From: Rusavskia elegans
Taxonomy: Eukaryota; Ascomycota; Lecanoromycetes; Teloschistales; Teloschistaceae
Length of the DNA: 64,000 bases
Assembly: GCA_011316305.1 (NCBI GenBank)
Contig: SAUG01000120.1
Span: 124,001-188,000 of the forward strand
Direction: 5' to 3'
Of this stretch, positions 24,149-39,015 are shown piece by piece. Under the pieces are notes generated by a model that searched no databases, had not been told where the DNA came from, and saw only the letters and a program-made list of their open reading frames with translations. Made by a program: the position numbers and the translations under genes. The number at the start of each line of letters is the position of its first letter. The first letter of the stretch is position 1.

Positions 24149-25904
24149 TCACAGCATCAGAAGATGATCGGTCCATGCCATGTCTACCGCCGTCGTCTCA
24201 TAGATCTCCACCTCGTATCTCAAAAACACCTTGGACATCAACAGATATAATTCGCACCACGCCAGACTACGTACCCTCATGGTCAGCCGCTTGCGCTCAA
24301 GCCAAGTTTCCACCGCCGCAAGACGGAACACTTACTTCATCCCCAGACATTGTCGTGATCCCTTGTAGAAGGATGTCATGTACTTATCCAGTGTCTGAGG
24401 TTGCTCAATCAACCATCGCTCCGGCTTGAACTGCCAACTGTCCTCGCCCCAGACCGACTTGTGCCGGTTCAGGAGATATGCTGAGGTGTGGACAATGGTG
24501 CCCGGAGCAAGATCGATGCCGTCAATAGATGCACCTTCGGGAGGTACAACACGTGGCAAGCGGCCAGGAAGAGGATTGGAGCAGCGCAAGACCTCCCGGA
24601 GCACTGCCGTCAGGTATGGGAGTTGCTTCGCTTGCTCAAAAGTGATGCTTTCATCTCCCTCGGGGAACGCCTTCTGCAATTCTTCGACCATTCGCTTCAA
24701 TACCTCGGGGTGCGTGCAAATCAGGTAGGCGCCAATGATCATGGCGTTTGCTGTTGTGTCGTTCCCTGCTGTAAGTAGTGTCAACGCCTCCTCGTTCAGA
24801 TCGTACGCGTTTGGCACCACGTGTCCACGGGCAGCGTTCGGATCAAGCAGTTGCTCAAGTACTTCCGAACGGTTCTTTTGATCTGGCTTGCTTCTGTTGA
24901 TAATATAGCTGTCGATGCGTTTCCGGCATACCTTAGCAAGCCCGCATCAGCACTCGTATTCTCTACTCGTCGAACAGACTTCAACGAACTGACCTTGCCA
25001 AACTCAATGATTGGAATTGGAAACAGAGTTGAGGATACCGAATCAGGTAGGTTCAAGGATAGCCAACCAAGGTTCGGGAATGTCCGGAAGACCCAAGCTT
25101 TTTTGACTGCATCGTGAAGTGCGTCTAGATGGGGATGTTGGAACCCTGCAGAGTCCATTACGTGGAAGCTTTCTCCAAAGACCATCTCCGAAACGATGTC
25201 CATGGTCAAGCTTTTGAAGGCTGCATAGAGATTGACTGGAGAGTCTCTGCTCGCCAATCCATCAAATTTCTGGCAGAGATGCTCAACCTTGCTTTGAAGC
25301 ATGGGAGCAATAGTTTGCACTCGACTGACGGTAAAGAGTGGGTTAAGGACTTGGCGCCGTATCCGGTGAACATGTGGGTCGGTCAAGCCTATTGACGAGC
25401 TGGGAAACGAGATGCCGCGGTAGAAAGTAGGTTCTTTGGTGAATTTGGACGAGACTTTGGTAACTTCTTGGAAATAGTTGGGAGAGTTGATGTGCAGCTC
25501 ATTGACACCAATCCGTATAACAGGACCTAATTATCACGCCTCTTGTAAGCTTCTCATGTTCTTCCTTTTTGGTATAGATCTCAGCCTACCCTGTTTTTCA
25601 TGAAGTCGCTCTATCTCAAATAACAGTTGACCTGGCTTGTGAATATTCCAGTACCATTCGTACCTGTTAATACTTCAATTCATTTCCTATTCACTGTCGC
25701 ATTCTTTACTTCTTTCCGTTCTGTAACAGATACGACCTACCATTCTGTTGATGCTGCCGCAAGACGTGATCCTGGGTATTTGGCCAGTGGATGGAAATAT
25801 ATGCGGTAAACGATGCGGAGAACGTAGAAACCACACCACAGGATGACGAAGCTAAGAGGAGTTATCCATTTCGTGCCGGATACGGAAAACTGATGATTCT
25901 CCAT
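24149..25904 (-). CDS. Cytochrome P450 monooxygenase 1
   Basis: Five exons: 25904-25741, 25663-25590, 25526-24994, 24931-24336 and 24266-24149. Introns are 62-77 nt and all phases agree, giving 494 aa. An N-terminal membrane anchor (about residues 13-35) precedes the hinge HPLAKYPG. Then come EWYWNIHKPGQ...HEKQGPVIRIG, the I-helix AGNDTTA, the K-helix ExxR (LREVLR), and the haem loop FYKGSRQCLG with Cys452 as the iron ligand; the last intron falls just behind it (CLGM-NLAWCELYLL). The start is the first ATG of the frame. It is an endoplasmic-reticulum haem-thiolate enzyme that oxygenates a substrate using NADPH-P450 reductase. It is divergently arranged with FAD oxidase 2, separated by 848 bp, which suggests shared regulation. 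The substrate is presumably a polyketide intermediate, by context only. Confidence 0.92.
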
Positions 25905-26752
25905 CTTGAGAGTAGGCAATGGCGGTTGGGCTTAGAATCAAGCAATTGTACAACAATTGTCTACAGAAAGAATTTTGCCAGAATCTCAGGGCAAGATTGT
26001 TGACAGCTTTACCGAGCGTGATCCAAGGAGCGGGCGTGCATCCATTTCACAAGGTTTGGCTAATTCTGACGGCCGATGCGAACTTGACACATCCCAGATC
26101 TACCACCACGTTTTTTGTACAGGAATGAGATACAACCGTGCGTATCCGGGCTTTGTTATCCTGCAAGGCGGCCACTGCAACGCTGACGTACATCGCCAGC
26201 CAGCAAAATCGGTCGAATGGATTCACGCTCCGAACATGTCCTCAGCTAAGCTCGGATGATCCTTCCAGGCCAATACTCGGCATTAGCACCGAAATTTGTC
26301 GGGCAGAAAAGCAGTGCCTCGGCTAGCACCTGTAAGCACCAATGCGCAGGGTACCTGCAGTGGATGATCCACTGTGCCTTAGCCTTGCAGCAGGATCAGC
26401 TACCACGCGATGAGGCTCCCTCGGCTCCTCAGCGTAGCATCCTTCAGCCACCTTCGGACTATGATAGCCAAAAGGGATATCGCCTTCGAGTCCTGAGTTG
26501 TATTCCTGAAACAACAGCTCGAGATGATCATCCGTGGCGTGGTCAACGAGATGACTCGTACAGCTGCTCATCCGATCTGTGAAGGTGCAAGTGATGATCG
26601 GAGAATAGATAAAAGCCACGAGGTCCCATGGACTTTCGGCAGCATCTCGATCTTCGCCGTTCAAGCTCCTCCAGTCTTTCTGAGCCATTCGTCGTTTGTC
26701 ACCTGCTACTGCCGCTAAAATCCCCGAGCCGTTCGTTTGGTTTCCAGCCAAG
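25905..26752. promoter_or_regulatory. Divergent promoter region of P450-1 and FAD oxidase 2
   Basis: 848 bp between two oppositely directed cluster genes, with no gene of its own. No specific binding site was assigned. Confidence 0.55.
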
Positions 26753-28566
26753 ATGCAGCGTGCATTCGCCATGCAGCGACCCACTTATACTCTGCTTCTC
26801 ATCGCCACCGCTCTTTCATTCTTGGTCAACGCTGCCCCACAGGACCTGTCGTCTAGGGTTCGAGCATATCTGCAGAGCCAGGGAGTCAACGCCAGTGTCC
26901 CCAATACCGCATATGCACCCCAGACCAAAGGTGCCAATGGGGATCTGAACACCGCTCTTACCTGCGGTATCTTGAATGCATATCGTGACGCAAACCTCGT
27001 CACCCCTCAAGATGGCCAGCTCTACACAGTCCAGGCCGAACAGCACTGGTAGGTAGCAGCCTGCAGCCTAACACTTGATCCATGGCAGCGATGCTGATGC
27101 AGGCCTGATAGGTCACCTACTGCATGGGGACACCCCAACTGCATCTTCGAGCCCACCACCGTTAGGGAGGTCCAGTTCTTCGTAGGCTTATTGGGTATCA
27201 CTGGCACTACCTATGCAATCCGCAGCGGAGGCCATTCGCCATTCAAGAATTTCGCCAGCACGGACAAAGGGGTTCTCATTGCTATGCACAAGATGAAGGG
27301 TGTGGAGTATGACTCCCAATCTGAAACTGTCCGACTTGCCATGGGAAACACCTGGGGAGACGTCTATGGGCATTTGACTCAGTATAACCGCATTGTTGTC
27401 GGAGGCCGTCTGCCGCCCGTTGGCATGGCTCTTGTCACTGGAGGTATGTTTTCGCCCTCGTCATTATTCTTGACTCCATGGGTGCATAACGGCGATCCCG
27501 CTCATGCATGATCTCGTGCATGAACTGAAACTAATACATTTTCTGCAGGAGGGCTTTCTCACTCCTCCAACGAGAAAGGGTTTGCTGGTGACAATGTCGT
27601 CAATTTTGAGGTATGACCGACCCAGTTGTGACGCTTGAACAAGGCGCAATTGACACTCGGACACAGATGGTCCTCGCCGATGGCCGCCTCATCAACGCCA
27701 ACGCGACATCCAACAGCGATCTCTGGTGGGCCATGAAAGCCGGCCAAAACAACTTCGGCATCACCACCCACATCACCACCAAAGCGTACCCCATGGGCGC
27801 CGTATGGGGTGGCCTTCGGGTATGGAACGCCAGTCAACTCGACGCCGTTTCCGATGCCTTTGCCGAGTACCAACGCGAGGGCCAACTGGACACCAAATCG
27901 TCCGTCATCCCCGACCTCGTCCCCACCAACGGCACCCTCTTCATCACGCTCATTTACTTCGCTCCCGTCACCACCCGCCCCAAGGCCTTTGACGCTTTCT
28001 ACCGTATCCCGGCCGTCTCCGACGACAGCAGAGCCCACCCCAACTTCCTGGATCTCATCTCCGTCGGCCCGCCTCAGGTGGTCCCCCGCTTCAGCTACGG
28101 CTTCAGCAGCCTATATCTCGACAACTCGACCATCTACCGGGACGTAATGCGCCTATGCGCGGCGCAGGGCGAGAAAATGCGGCAAGTCAACGGCGGCACC
28201 CAAGTGCTGATCCCGCAACCCATCTCGAAGAGCATGGTCGACTACGCGGCGCAGACGGGCGGACGCCCACAGACACTGCAGCCGCGCGCCCAGCTGTGGA
28301 TGAATATGAGCTGGGGGTGGAACCTGGCCAAGGACGATGCCTATGTGTACGCGCTGATACAGGAAACGTATGAGATGGTGGATCGGTTGGCCAAGTCGCG
28401 GGGCCTGTACGATCCGTATATTTTTTTGAACGATGCGTTCCCTGCGCAGAAAGTCATGCGGAGTTATGGCCACGAGAGCTTCAGGCGGATGCAGGCGGTT
28501 AGTCGGAAGTATGATCCTACGCAGATGTTTCAGAAGCAGGTACCGGGGGGCTTCAAGTTGGACTAA
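26753..28566 (+). CDS. FAD-linked oxidoreductase 2, berberine-bridge-enzyme type (monocovalent FAD motif)
   Basis: Four exons: 26753-27048, 27112-27443, 27549-27610 and 27667-28566. Introns are 63, 105 and 56 nt and phases agree, giving 529 aa. A signal peptide follows the start (TYTLLLIATALSFLVNA). FAD is expected on His140 in RSGGHSPFKN. The second attachment site is missing: where the bicovalent enzymes have GxCxxVG this protein reads GGRLPPVGMALVTGGG, so attachment should be monocovalent. NSDLWWAMKAGQNNFGI and the C-terminal BBE tail (FLNDAFPAQKVMRSYG..., SRKYDPTQMFQKQ) are clear. It is distinct in sequence from FAD oxidase 1. Likely role: O2-dependent oxidation of a cluster intermediate, possibly in the secretory pathway. 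Berberine-bridge-type oxidases are recurrent in fungal polyketide clusters; the actual reaction is not predictable. Confidence 0.9.
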
Positions 28567-29254
28567 AAGGGGGGCGCGAGGAAAATGGCTCTTGAAGTTT
28601 GCTACGAAAGCTATTTGCATTTTCAAAGTTTTGGAGAGCGTGGCGCGGTGGGAGATGTGGTGGGTGGTTGTTATGCGATATGTTTGTTTGTTTTGAAGAT
28701 GCGCAGCATTTTTTCTTTCTTGATTCTCTGCTGCTGCTGTCAATGCACCACTTCGGTCAAAAAAGCTTGCTCTTATTTCTTTTTCTCTTCTCTTGTCCCC
28801 TTGCTGTATATACACCGTTGCCAATTCTCATTTGTCGTTATACATGGCATGGAAAAGGACTAGAAAGTACGAATATTGTCGAACATAGACAGTATAATCA
28901 GCACGCTGGTGAATATTTGGGCGGGATGCTACGTTGCGACGGACGGCTTGTTATATATATTCCGATAGTTTCATAGCTCAGACTCAGTTTGTAGATAATG
29001 TATATCACTATACTCTGATTCCTCTCTGAAACGTTCTTGTGATCTGAGATGCGTGCTGAAAGAATCTACTATGGTTGGAAGACGACACTCATCCCATCCC
29101 TAATCATTGGCAGTTGGCCCATGCGTTACAACAGCGTTGAATTTTAGCCAATCCGCTCGGAATCAGGAAATATGACACACTCCTAGTAGACATACTTGAA
29201 CCTACTGTATGTAATACACAGCAGTAAGTGCGGACTACCTACCACAACTGCTGC
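28567..29254. other. Intergenic between convergent cluster genes
   Basis: 3' flanks of FAD oxidase 2 and SDR-1. No gene seen. Confidence 0.5.
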
Positions 29255-30368
29255 TTACGATGCATACTGTCCAACTGTCTGATCCCGACTCTTCAACTCC
29301 GCAACAATCTCGCGCCAAATCCGCTTTTGCATCTTCTTCCCTTCATCGCTCTCAACCAAATGACTACGTCTGCATTAACCGCATAAGTCAGCAAGAAACC
29401 ACTTTTATTCGCGAAGCATGACAAGAAGAAAGAAGGGCAGCTCACACCACCAGTGCATCATCTTGCCAGAAGCCGCCATGGCTTTCCTTCCCCAACGCAC
29501 ACGCGCTCACAAGACTCCTGCTGCCTTGCTCTGCCGTGCGTGCTAAAAGATTCAGGTAGACGTACGCGACAATCCGCAAGATGATACCCGTAACGTTCCT
29601 GGTGAGGTTGGTTGCTGTCGCTCCTGGGTTGACGCTATTGACAATCACCCTTGACGATGTATTCTCCGTTTTTTCGCCAGCATGTTCCACCGTCGCGGCA
29701 AGTTCGTTGGCTGCATACATGAGGAAAAGCTTGGAGATGTTGTACTGAGGCTCTGGGCCGGGGAACGTTTGCTTTTTGTTGCAATATTGGAGGAGGTTTG
29801 GCGATGATACGGCTTGAGGGGACAATTCGGCGGAAGAGTAGTTGCCGGAGGAGACAAAGGCGAGATTCTTGGTTGATGCACTCGTAGCTGAAGTCGAGGA
29901 CCGTTCAATGAGGAGAGGTAGCAACAGGATCCCCAAATACGTCGTCCCTAACACATTCACCTGCAGCGTCTGCTCCCACCCTTCGTCTGAAACTTGATAC
30001 TCGAATTGCACCACCCCTGCATTCAGCAATGCGACATCCAGCCCCCCTTCTCTTCCAGTCACCTCCCGCAATTGTGTCACGAATTCGCGGATACTGGCAT
30101 AGGAACCCATATCCAGCTGCATTACTCTTACAACGCCCTTGGCGCATCCTGTTCGCGCTTCGATTTCGGATCTTGCGTCTCGGCCTTTTGATGGGGTGCG
30201 GCAGGCGAGGATGACCGTTTTGGCGCCGAGAGACACGAATTTCAAGGCGGCTTCAAAACCGAGGCCACAGTTTGCGCCGGTGACGAGGACGGTGCGGTTG
30301 GCGAAGGAGGCGGTGGGCTGGGAAGGCGGGTGGAGCTTGTCGTAGAAAAGCTGATAGAGGAAAGACAT
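29255..30368 (-). CDS. Short-chain dehydrogenase/reductase 1
   Basis: Two exons: 30368-29446 and 29369-29255. The intron is 76 nt (GTGAGC...GCTGAC...GCAG), giving 345 aa. The Rossmann NAD(P) motif TGANCGLG starts at residue 30. LLNAG and the catalytic YxxxK (YNISK) are present. The late exon adds the usual charged C-terminal helix (SHLVESDEGKKMQKRIWREI). The start is set at the ATG opening MSFLYQLFYDKL; the frame upstream is open but atypical. The protein belongs to the fungal SDR group related to retinol dehydrogenases and probably interconverts an alcohol and a ketone on a cluster intermediate. It is a paralogue of SDR-2 in this window, with the same exon layout. Confidence 0.9.
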
Positions 30369-32032
30369 TGTTGTTGTTTTAATGGCTAGATCGCTGTTGT
30401 TTCTGCTGGTTGACTGCTGGTCTGGATGGGTCGAGGTGATGGTGAAATGGAACCAACTCACCTCACAATTGGAATTCTTACAAGGGGAGCAACAACGGAC
30501 GGTCGCAAATGAATCGGCTGTCGAAGATGTTGAGAAAGAACAACTTGCATAAGGTATTGTTACCAAATTGGGCTGTAGATGGTGTAAAGTCCGAAAACGA
30601 GCGGTCTTATGGGATCAACTCCATGACCGAAGACGTCAAACATAAGCGTTTGCGAAACAGAGTACATGACTCAGCTTTCGGTCGATTCAACTTGGATCTT
30701 GACATGAGTGGAGTAGAATTAGATCTGGATGTCGTCCATCCCATACAGCCAGGCAAGTAATGAGGTACGATTTGTGTATAGCATTACCGATTGGCTGGCG
30801 TTGCCTCAAATAGGAAACAAGACGATCAGTCTATCCAAAGCGGGTATACCCTTGTGGAATACCCCTTTACGATACCGTATAGCATGCCTTGTCGTTCATG
30901 AGGGGATTGTGGTTGGACTTCCATCGAGATCAGATACCAAGACGGCAAGTGCAGCCGAAACCGAGAGTTCAGCTCTCGATATCTGTCGGACGAAGGTTGG
31001 GACAAAAGTCCGGTCCAATCCAGGACAAGGCAATCTGTTACTTGAATCGGACCTGACCAGTGTCCCCAACCCTCGGAAGGCTCGTAAAAAGGCAAATTCA
31101 CAATACACATCTTCTCCGACAACAACAGTGGTCCCATACTTCGGATCAGAAACAGTGAGTGGCCCAGTTGTCTATCGACCCTGAACCCTACGAACTTCTG
31201 GCTTATTTGTCGGACCTGAACGGAAGTTTCACCAACGACCCAAGTCACCGAGGGGACTTACTCGGCCACACCTTGTATACGCTCAAGCTTCTCCACTCCC
31301 TAAGCGCTAAGGAGATACGCTTATTTAAACAGACACAAAGGAAAGGAGGGGGACAGGGTTCGTGGACGAGATCGGGATGCGAGGGCTGCGGAAGGGACAG
31401 GAGTGGGCGAAGGCAAGAGAAAGGAGGCATGACGTGGTAATGAGGATGAGGACGACAGTAATATTGGTATGTGCATGTTCGAATTTATATCTGTTGGGTA
31501 GACATCATGATCATATGCCCGATGCACGCGAATCAGCATGACATTCAGATGCACGGAAAATGATAATCGATCGCTTGCTTCTGCACACGTCATACCCGTG
31601 TGAGAATCTCGATGGGGAATGGGGCCAAGGAACGCGGCTTACATTGTTTACCACCCTACGTCCATGAGGAAGGTGTAGAAGTCCATGTGCGGTGACTGAG
31701 CGTACTGCACGCCGTGACATCCATGGCCTGGCATTGTAAGATCCACAGAGGCTTGCACAGGATTCATCTTCAGAGATGATAGTCGGTCTAGATATTCTTT
31801 CGCTGATGCTCTTGACTCACAGAGCCATCTCAATCCAACTAATGGCGAACGATGTTAGAAAGCTCCAAGAGAAGGAGAGGAAACCATATGCTGGGAATTA
31901 AAATGTCTATATACGCCGAAAGAATGATCCATCAATGGCTTATTCTCATTTATAAAAGTCCCTTGCTGTGTTTGCTACCACTGAATAACTTTATTCGATA
32001 TGTCGGAATCGCAATATGATCCTCACCCTCGC
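30369..32032. other. 1.7-kb stretch without a confident gene
   Basis: SDR-1 promoter at the left. A minus-strand open frame 30826-31248 (140 codons) has no ATG-led domain or recognised motif. No other structure was noted. Confidence 0.4.
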
Positions 32033-34295
<2,263 letters not shown>

Positions 34296-35109
34296 GTTGC
34301 GGGTTTGAGAATATCCAAGGAAGAGAGGAGCTGGATTGCACTATTGAACTTGCAATTCTTTCGAGCTCAGCAGTCATGGATGTTCTGGTGTATAGTAACA
34401 AAAGAGAATACTTGACCTTGCTTGTGAATGAAAAGGTACAGGATGCTTGATGACGATGGTTCATGTGTATAGGATAACCAAAGGGACCGGGACCCCGATG
34501 AGCGTCGGAGCTAGGATTGGAGAAGCGTGGCATGATGGATATCATTGCCAGCTCTCCACTGACAGTATCTGTGCCCATTGCATTAATTGAGCAGCAGGGG
34601 TAAGCTGTGCATTGCGGATCAAAAAAAAACATCCATACTCCAAAAACAAAAAGAAAAAGCCGTAGGATTTCGGGCCTAAAGCGTCGGCTGTAAGGCACCT
34701 GTTTCTATATTAAGATCCTTCGATCATTCGGGTAGCGGGACCGGGCGCTAAACCCTATTCATTTCGGTCCTTCGACTCGATGTGTCGGTTTCATGATTTC
34801 ATTCCTTCCTCCTTCCCGCTGCGCTGTTGGAACATGGTTGTCAAAGGTTCCTTTATGCAGCACCTTGACGTCTTCGGAATGCAGCTACCCACGCCAATAC
34901 CAAGTTTGTCATCGGACAAGCTCCATTTCCATATTAACAACCCTCTACCCTTCGGGAAATCAATACAGCATCCTGAGAGTCACAACTGGTAGCTGGGAAG
35001 TCGCCAACGCTCTGTGGCATCCATTTGATCTGTCCCACCCCTCGAATACTTCTTATCAACTACATCTCGTTTTGAAGCCATCAATCTCCCTGAAGACCAC
35101 CCATCAACT
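34296..35109. promoter_or_regulatory. Divergent promoter region of MFS transporter and SDR-2
   Basis: 814 bp between oppositely directed cluster genes. No competing gene and no assigned binding sites. Confidence 0.55.
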
Positions 35110-36137
35110 ATGGGTATGCTTGGCTTCATGTACCGTCAGAAGACGGCTCACCCCGCTCCCGTTCCCTTTCATGATCTCTCGGGCCAGACCGTCCTTGTCA
35201 CTGGCGCCAATGTCGGCATCGGGATGGAAGCTACTCGTCAGCTCATGGCCTTCAAGGTCGCTCGCGTCATCATGGCCGTTCGTACGCCAGCCAAAGGCGA
35301 AGAAGCCAAAGCTCAGCTGCTGAAGACCAACCCGACCTGCGATGTGCAGGTCTGGCCACTCGACATGGATTCCTTCGACAGCGTCATCGCGTTCGGCAAG
35401 CGCGCCCAACAGCTTGATCGCCTTGACCTCGTCCTACTCAACGCTGGCGTGAAGAAGCAAACCTGGGAGCAGAACAACGCAACCGGTCATGAAACCACCA
35501 TCCAAGTCAATCATCTCGCCACCGCCCTCCTGTCTCTCCTTCTCCTGCCACCCCTCCGTCAAACAGCTTCCAAATATGGCAAGCCCTCTCGGATGACGCT
35601 CACTGCCTCGGAAGTGCACATGTGGGCTGCCTTCAAGGAAAAGGCAGCACCGAACATCATCAAGGAGATGGATGACAAGACCACTTGGGCCATGCCCGAG
35701 CGCTACAACACGTCCAAGTTGCTCAACGTCTTGTGGGCTCGTGAGCTGGCATCCAAAGTCAGCAGGGCCGAAATCATCATCAATACCGTCAACCCGGGTC
35801 TGGTGAAAAGTAGCCTTCACCGCGAGAACACCAACGCCGCCGAGAAGAAGTTCACCGCATTCTTCGGATGGACGCCCGAGGAAGGTGGAAGAACGTTGGT
35901 AAACGCATCGGTGGCTCAAGGCTCCGTCACTCATGGCCAGTATATGAGCGAGTGCAAACCTACAGCGTGAGTACCATTGAACGTGATCCTGGTGCTTGCC
36001 CCTAGCTAAGCTCGATTCGCAGTGAGAGTCCCTGGGTACGCTCGCCCGAAGGAGAGCACATCCAGAAGAAGCTCTGGAACGAGACGATCGAGACCTTGCA
36101 GGAAGACACGCACACCTCTTTGACGGGCTACGTGTGA
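35110..36137 (+). CDS. Short-chain dehydrogenase/reductase 2 (C-terminal frame break)
   Basis: Exon 1 (35110-35966) encodes the complete catalytic core: TGANVGIG cofactor motif (about residues 31-38), LLNAG, catalytic YxxxK (YNTSK), VNPGLV and GQYMSECKPTA. A GTGAGT donor at 35967 and CGCAG acceptor at 36024 join it to exon 2, which continues ESPWVRSPEGE in phase. Then the family-typical helix (IQKKLWNETIETLQ..., stop at 36137) lies one base out of frame, around 36050-36060. Read straight on, the protein instead ends in unrelated sequence well beyond 36137. All catalytic residues precede the break, so activity may be kept. A sequencing error, a natural frameshift or an unusual splice are all possible. 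It likely acts on a carbonyl or hydroxyl of a cluster intermediate. Confidence 0.8.
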
Positions 36138-36916
36138 GTGTCGGTGGTCAGTCATCCGGATCACATCGATGTCATGGATAATGACTGCTGTATTTCATCT
36201 CGCGTGGAAGCCGGGCTTGGAAATCCACATGCATCATGGCAAGAGATTTCTTTCCTTGTGTCCTTCTTGCTGCGACTGTCGTTTGCCCGCTGAGATGGTG
36301 GGATTTATTGATACACCTGTACGATAGAAGAATCGAATAAGCATGCTTGAGGGGAAATTGCGCTCTGTGAAATAAAACCCTGCTTATTCCTATGACGTCA
36401 CTCAGGTATCCTGTTTCCCTTGCCCTGGAAGATGTATCACGCATTACATGCACCGGATCATCTGATCCCACCATCTCCAGCCGACAGAATTGTATGCATT
36501 TACGGTTTGAAAAATATAAGAATACCCAAATCCATATATAGTCAGTCGACTTCAGGATTCCACGCTTATGAGATTGGGTAGTAGATGGGATCCACAAAGA
36601 TATTGGTATGTAAATTAGGTTTCGGGGAATGACATATGAGGATGCCAATCTTTCTCGAATGCGTTTGAGAAACAAAAAGGAAATTTGGCCGAATCGGGTG
36701 AACAAGGGCGAGAGTGCGTAAGTGGGCCAGTTCAAGGGGGTTGGATGTAGTCGAGTGGAGAGACCCAAGGGGCGATAAGCAAGGGAGCTCATAGCGGAAA
36801 AAAGCCAGCCAACAAGTCAGTTGCATTTACTATATTCCCTCTTCTCACATCTATATATATATGACAGTCTTTTTGGTTCGCTATTCTCACAACACCACCA
36901 CCATCAGCACAAAATG
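36138..36916. other. Intergenic between convergent cluster genes
   Basis: 3' flanks of SDR-2 and the O-methyltransferase. A 206-codon minus-strand open frame (36172-36792) has no recognisable domain and was not called. Confidence 0.45.
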
Positions 36917-38315
36917 CTAACGCCGCAGATAAATCTCCACCAACCCCATCCGCCCCTCACTATGCACCTTTTTGACCTCAAACCTCGCATCCGCCTCCTT
37001 GACCAGTTTCCGGAACTCCTTCTCCGTCCGCTGTTTCGCGTTGATAACCACCAACATGGCGATATCCAACTGCCGCAACATCCGCTCTTCATACCGCGTC
37101 CGGGTCCCGAGTTTCGGAAGCACGGTATCATTAATAATAAGCGGTGTGCCCGGGGCCGCGGCCTCAAGCGCAGGGATGAATTGGCGGAGGATGGTAATAC
37201 ATTCCGCGTCAGGCCAATTATGGACGCATTGGCGGATGAAGAAGGCAGAGGCATCATGCACGGGTTGCGGGTGGAAGAAATTGTGACGCATGTAGGAGAC
37301 GCGGGAGCGGATCGATGGATCGGTTTTTGCTAGGAGCGGTTCGCCTTGGGCGATCATGGCGGGGGATTCGTCTTGCACGATGAAGGAGAGCGTGGGGAAG
37401 TGTTTGGCGAGGGAGATGGAGACGTGGCCGGAGCCGCCGCCGACGTCGACGATTTTGCCGGCGCCGAAGCGGGCCCAGGGGTAGCCGTCGCGGAGTTCGG
37501 AGATTTGCCGGTCCACTGAGGAGGAGGAGGGATGGATGAGTATTTGATGGCTTTCTTTTCCGCCGGGAAGAACTTACTTTGGGAGACGCCGGCCATGGCT
37601 TGGGCGAAACGAGCGGCTTTCGAAGGGTTCTTGGCGTAGAACTGGAAGGTATGGAGGCCGAAGCGGAATTTGAAGGGAGAGTCGTTACTATGGGCGCCCG
37701 ATGGGTTGGCCCTGATGGCGTTGGAGGTCTCAGACGCAGCCTTGAACATTTCATCCATCCTGGCGGGCATGGTCAATATTGAATCTTTGGGAGTAGCAAA
37801 TGGAGTGAGGCTCACTGCATGCCGGCAGCGCTATTGACCTCGGGATCAATAGCCAGAGCTATAGATGCGGCAGTGTGCGCGAAGTAGTCTTCCTTGACCT
37901 CCTTGAAGACTCTCTGAGTAGCAAGGAGTCGAAGGAATCGACCGGTTCGATCCTCGTCCATGCCGATGGTTTCCGCCAGCTTGGCGACGTGGATGGAGCC
38001 TTGACGGGGGACATTCTCGAAGAACTTGAACTCGATGGCGGCTTGGTAGGCAGCGAGCTCGTAGTGAGTGGTGAGGAAAGTGCGGAGGAAGGTCTTGGGT
38101 CCGTTGATCAGAAGGAGAAGGTCATTGGCGGCTTCGTTGACGGCGTTTTTGAGCTCCTCGTAATCGGCCGAGGTCTCGATGCGAGGGTCGACGATGGGGG
38201 AGTCGGCTTCGAAGTTGGGCTCTTGCTGTTCGTGTTCACGGAGGGTCTTGGCGATTTGGTATGTCTTGCTATGGATGTCTTCGGCGAGCTTAAGGAGCAT
38301 CGATTGAGGTGCCAT
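36917..38315 (-). CDS. SAM-dependent O-methyltransferase (class II, plant-COMT-like)
   Basis: Three exons: 38315-37816, 37759-37578 and 37515-36917. Introns are 56 and 62 nt and phases agree, giving 426 aa. The N-terminal half is the helical dimerisation region (LAAYQAAIEFKFFENVP..., LAETIGMDEDRTGRFLRLLAT). The C-terminal half has the SAM-binding loop VDVGGGSGHVSISLAKHFP, the acidic ribose contact VQDES, and CVHNWPDAECITIL, in which the His is the presumptive base of this family. The closest functional class is fungal polyketide O-methyltransferases. It should methylate a phenol, enol or carboxyl of the pathway intermediate. It sits between SDR-2 and P450-2. Confidence 0.92.
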
Positions 38316-39015
38316 GGTGGACTGTGAAGGAGAGGTTGAGATCTCTATGGTGACAAATAGAGAAGGTAGGAATGGGGAGAAGGTGGCCTTAGTAGGTTGG
38401 AGTTGTCTTGACTTGGAATGACTGCATTGTCGTCAAGATAATGCCAATCTGAATGCACTGCATCGTCATATCGAGCGTCTCAGTCGTCCGAATCGATAGA
38501 GGATGGATCTCACGTCGGCTTCGTGATTCCATCGGTCAGTTGTCCTTGGCCTGTTTCGTGGTTCAGCTTTATGCCCGAATATAGTCGGGCGAGATCTTAC
38601 ACGACCCCTGTGGGGTGTATGAAAGCCATGCCCGAGATCTGAGTGTTGGGTAGCATGAGAAGGATCATTCAAGGACTGATGTGCATATCGACACCATCAG
38701 CACCAACACCCGGTACGAATGGCCCCCAAACCATGTGCTTATGGGCGAAAGGCGGTGTAGTCTCGCAGCTGAGTAAGGTACAACACATCAATGTACACGC
38801 CGCAACCTTATCGGCCAGGTGCTGAAGCTGAGGGTGTCGGTCTGAGATCGGTGGAGATTGGTGGTGTTGCGGCCGAAACTGGAACATACGCACAATGACG
38901 GATTCTATCGCGAGAATTGACGAGACCACTAAAGTCAATGCGGACCGGACAATGACTGGGAAAGAAAGGTACTGGCGATGACTATGCTAGGCTATGCTAG
39001 GCAATGGTATTTACT
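38316..39015. other. Intergenic, no gene seen
   Basis: O-methyltransferase promoter at the left and 3' flank of P450-2 at the right. Confidence 0.5.

Noticed and set aside
28153..28824. 223-codon minus-strand frame
   Set aside because: Antisense to the C-terminal exon of FAD oxidase 2; no domain.
37254..37754. 166-codon minus-strand frame, Arg/Pro-rich
   Set aside because: Alternative frame of the O-methyltransferase exons.
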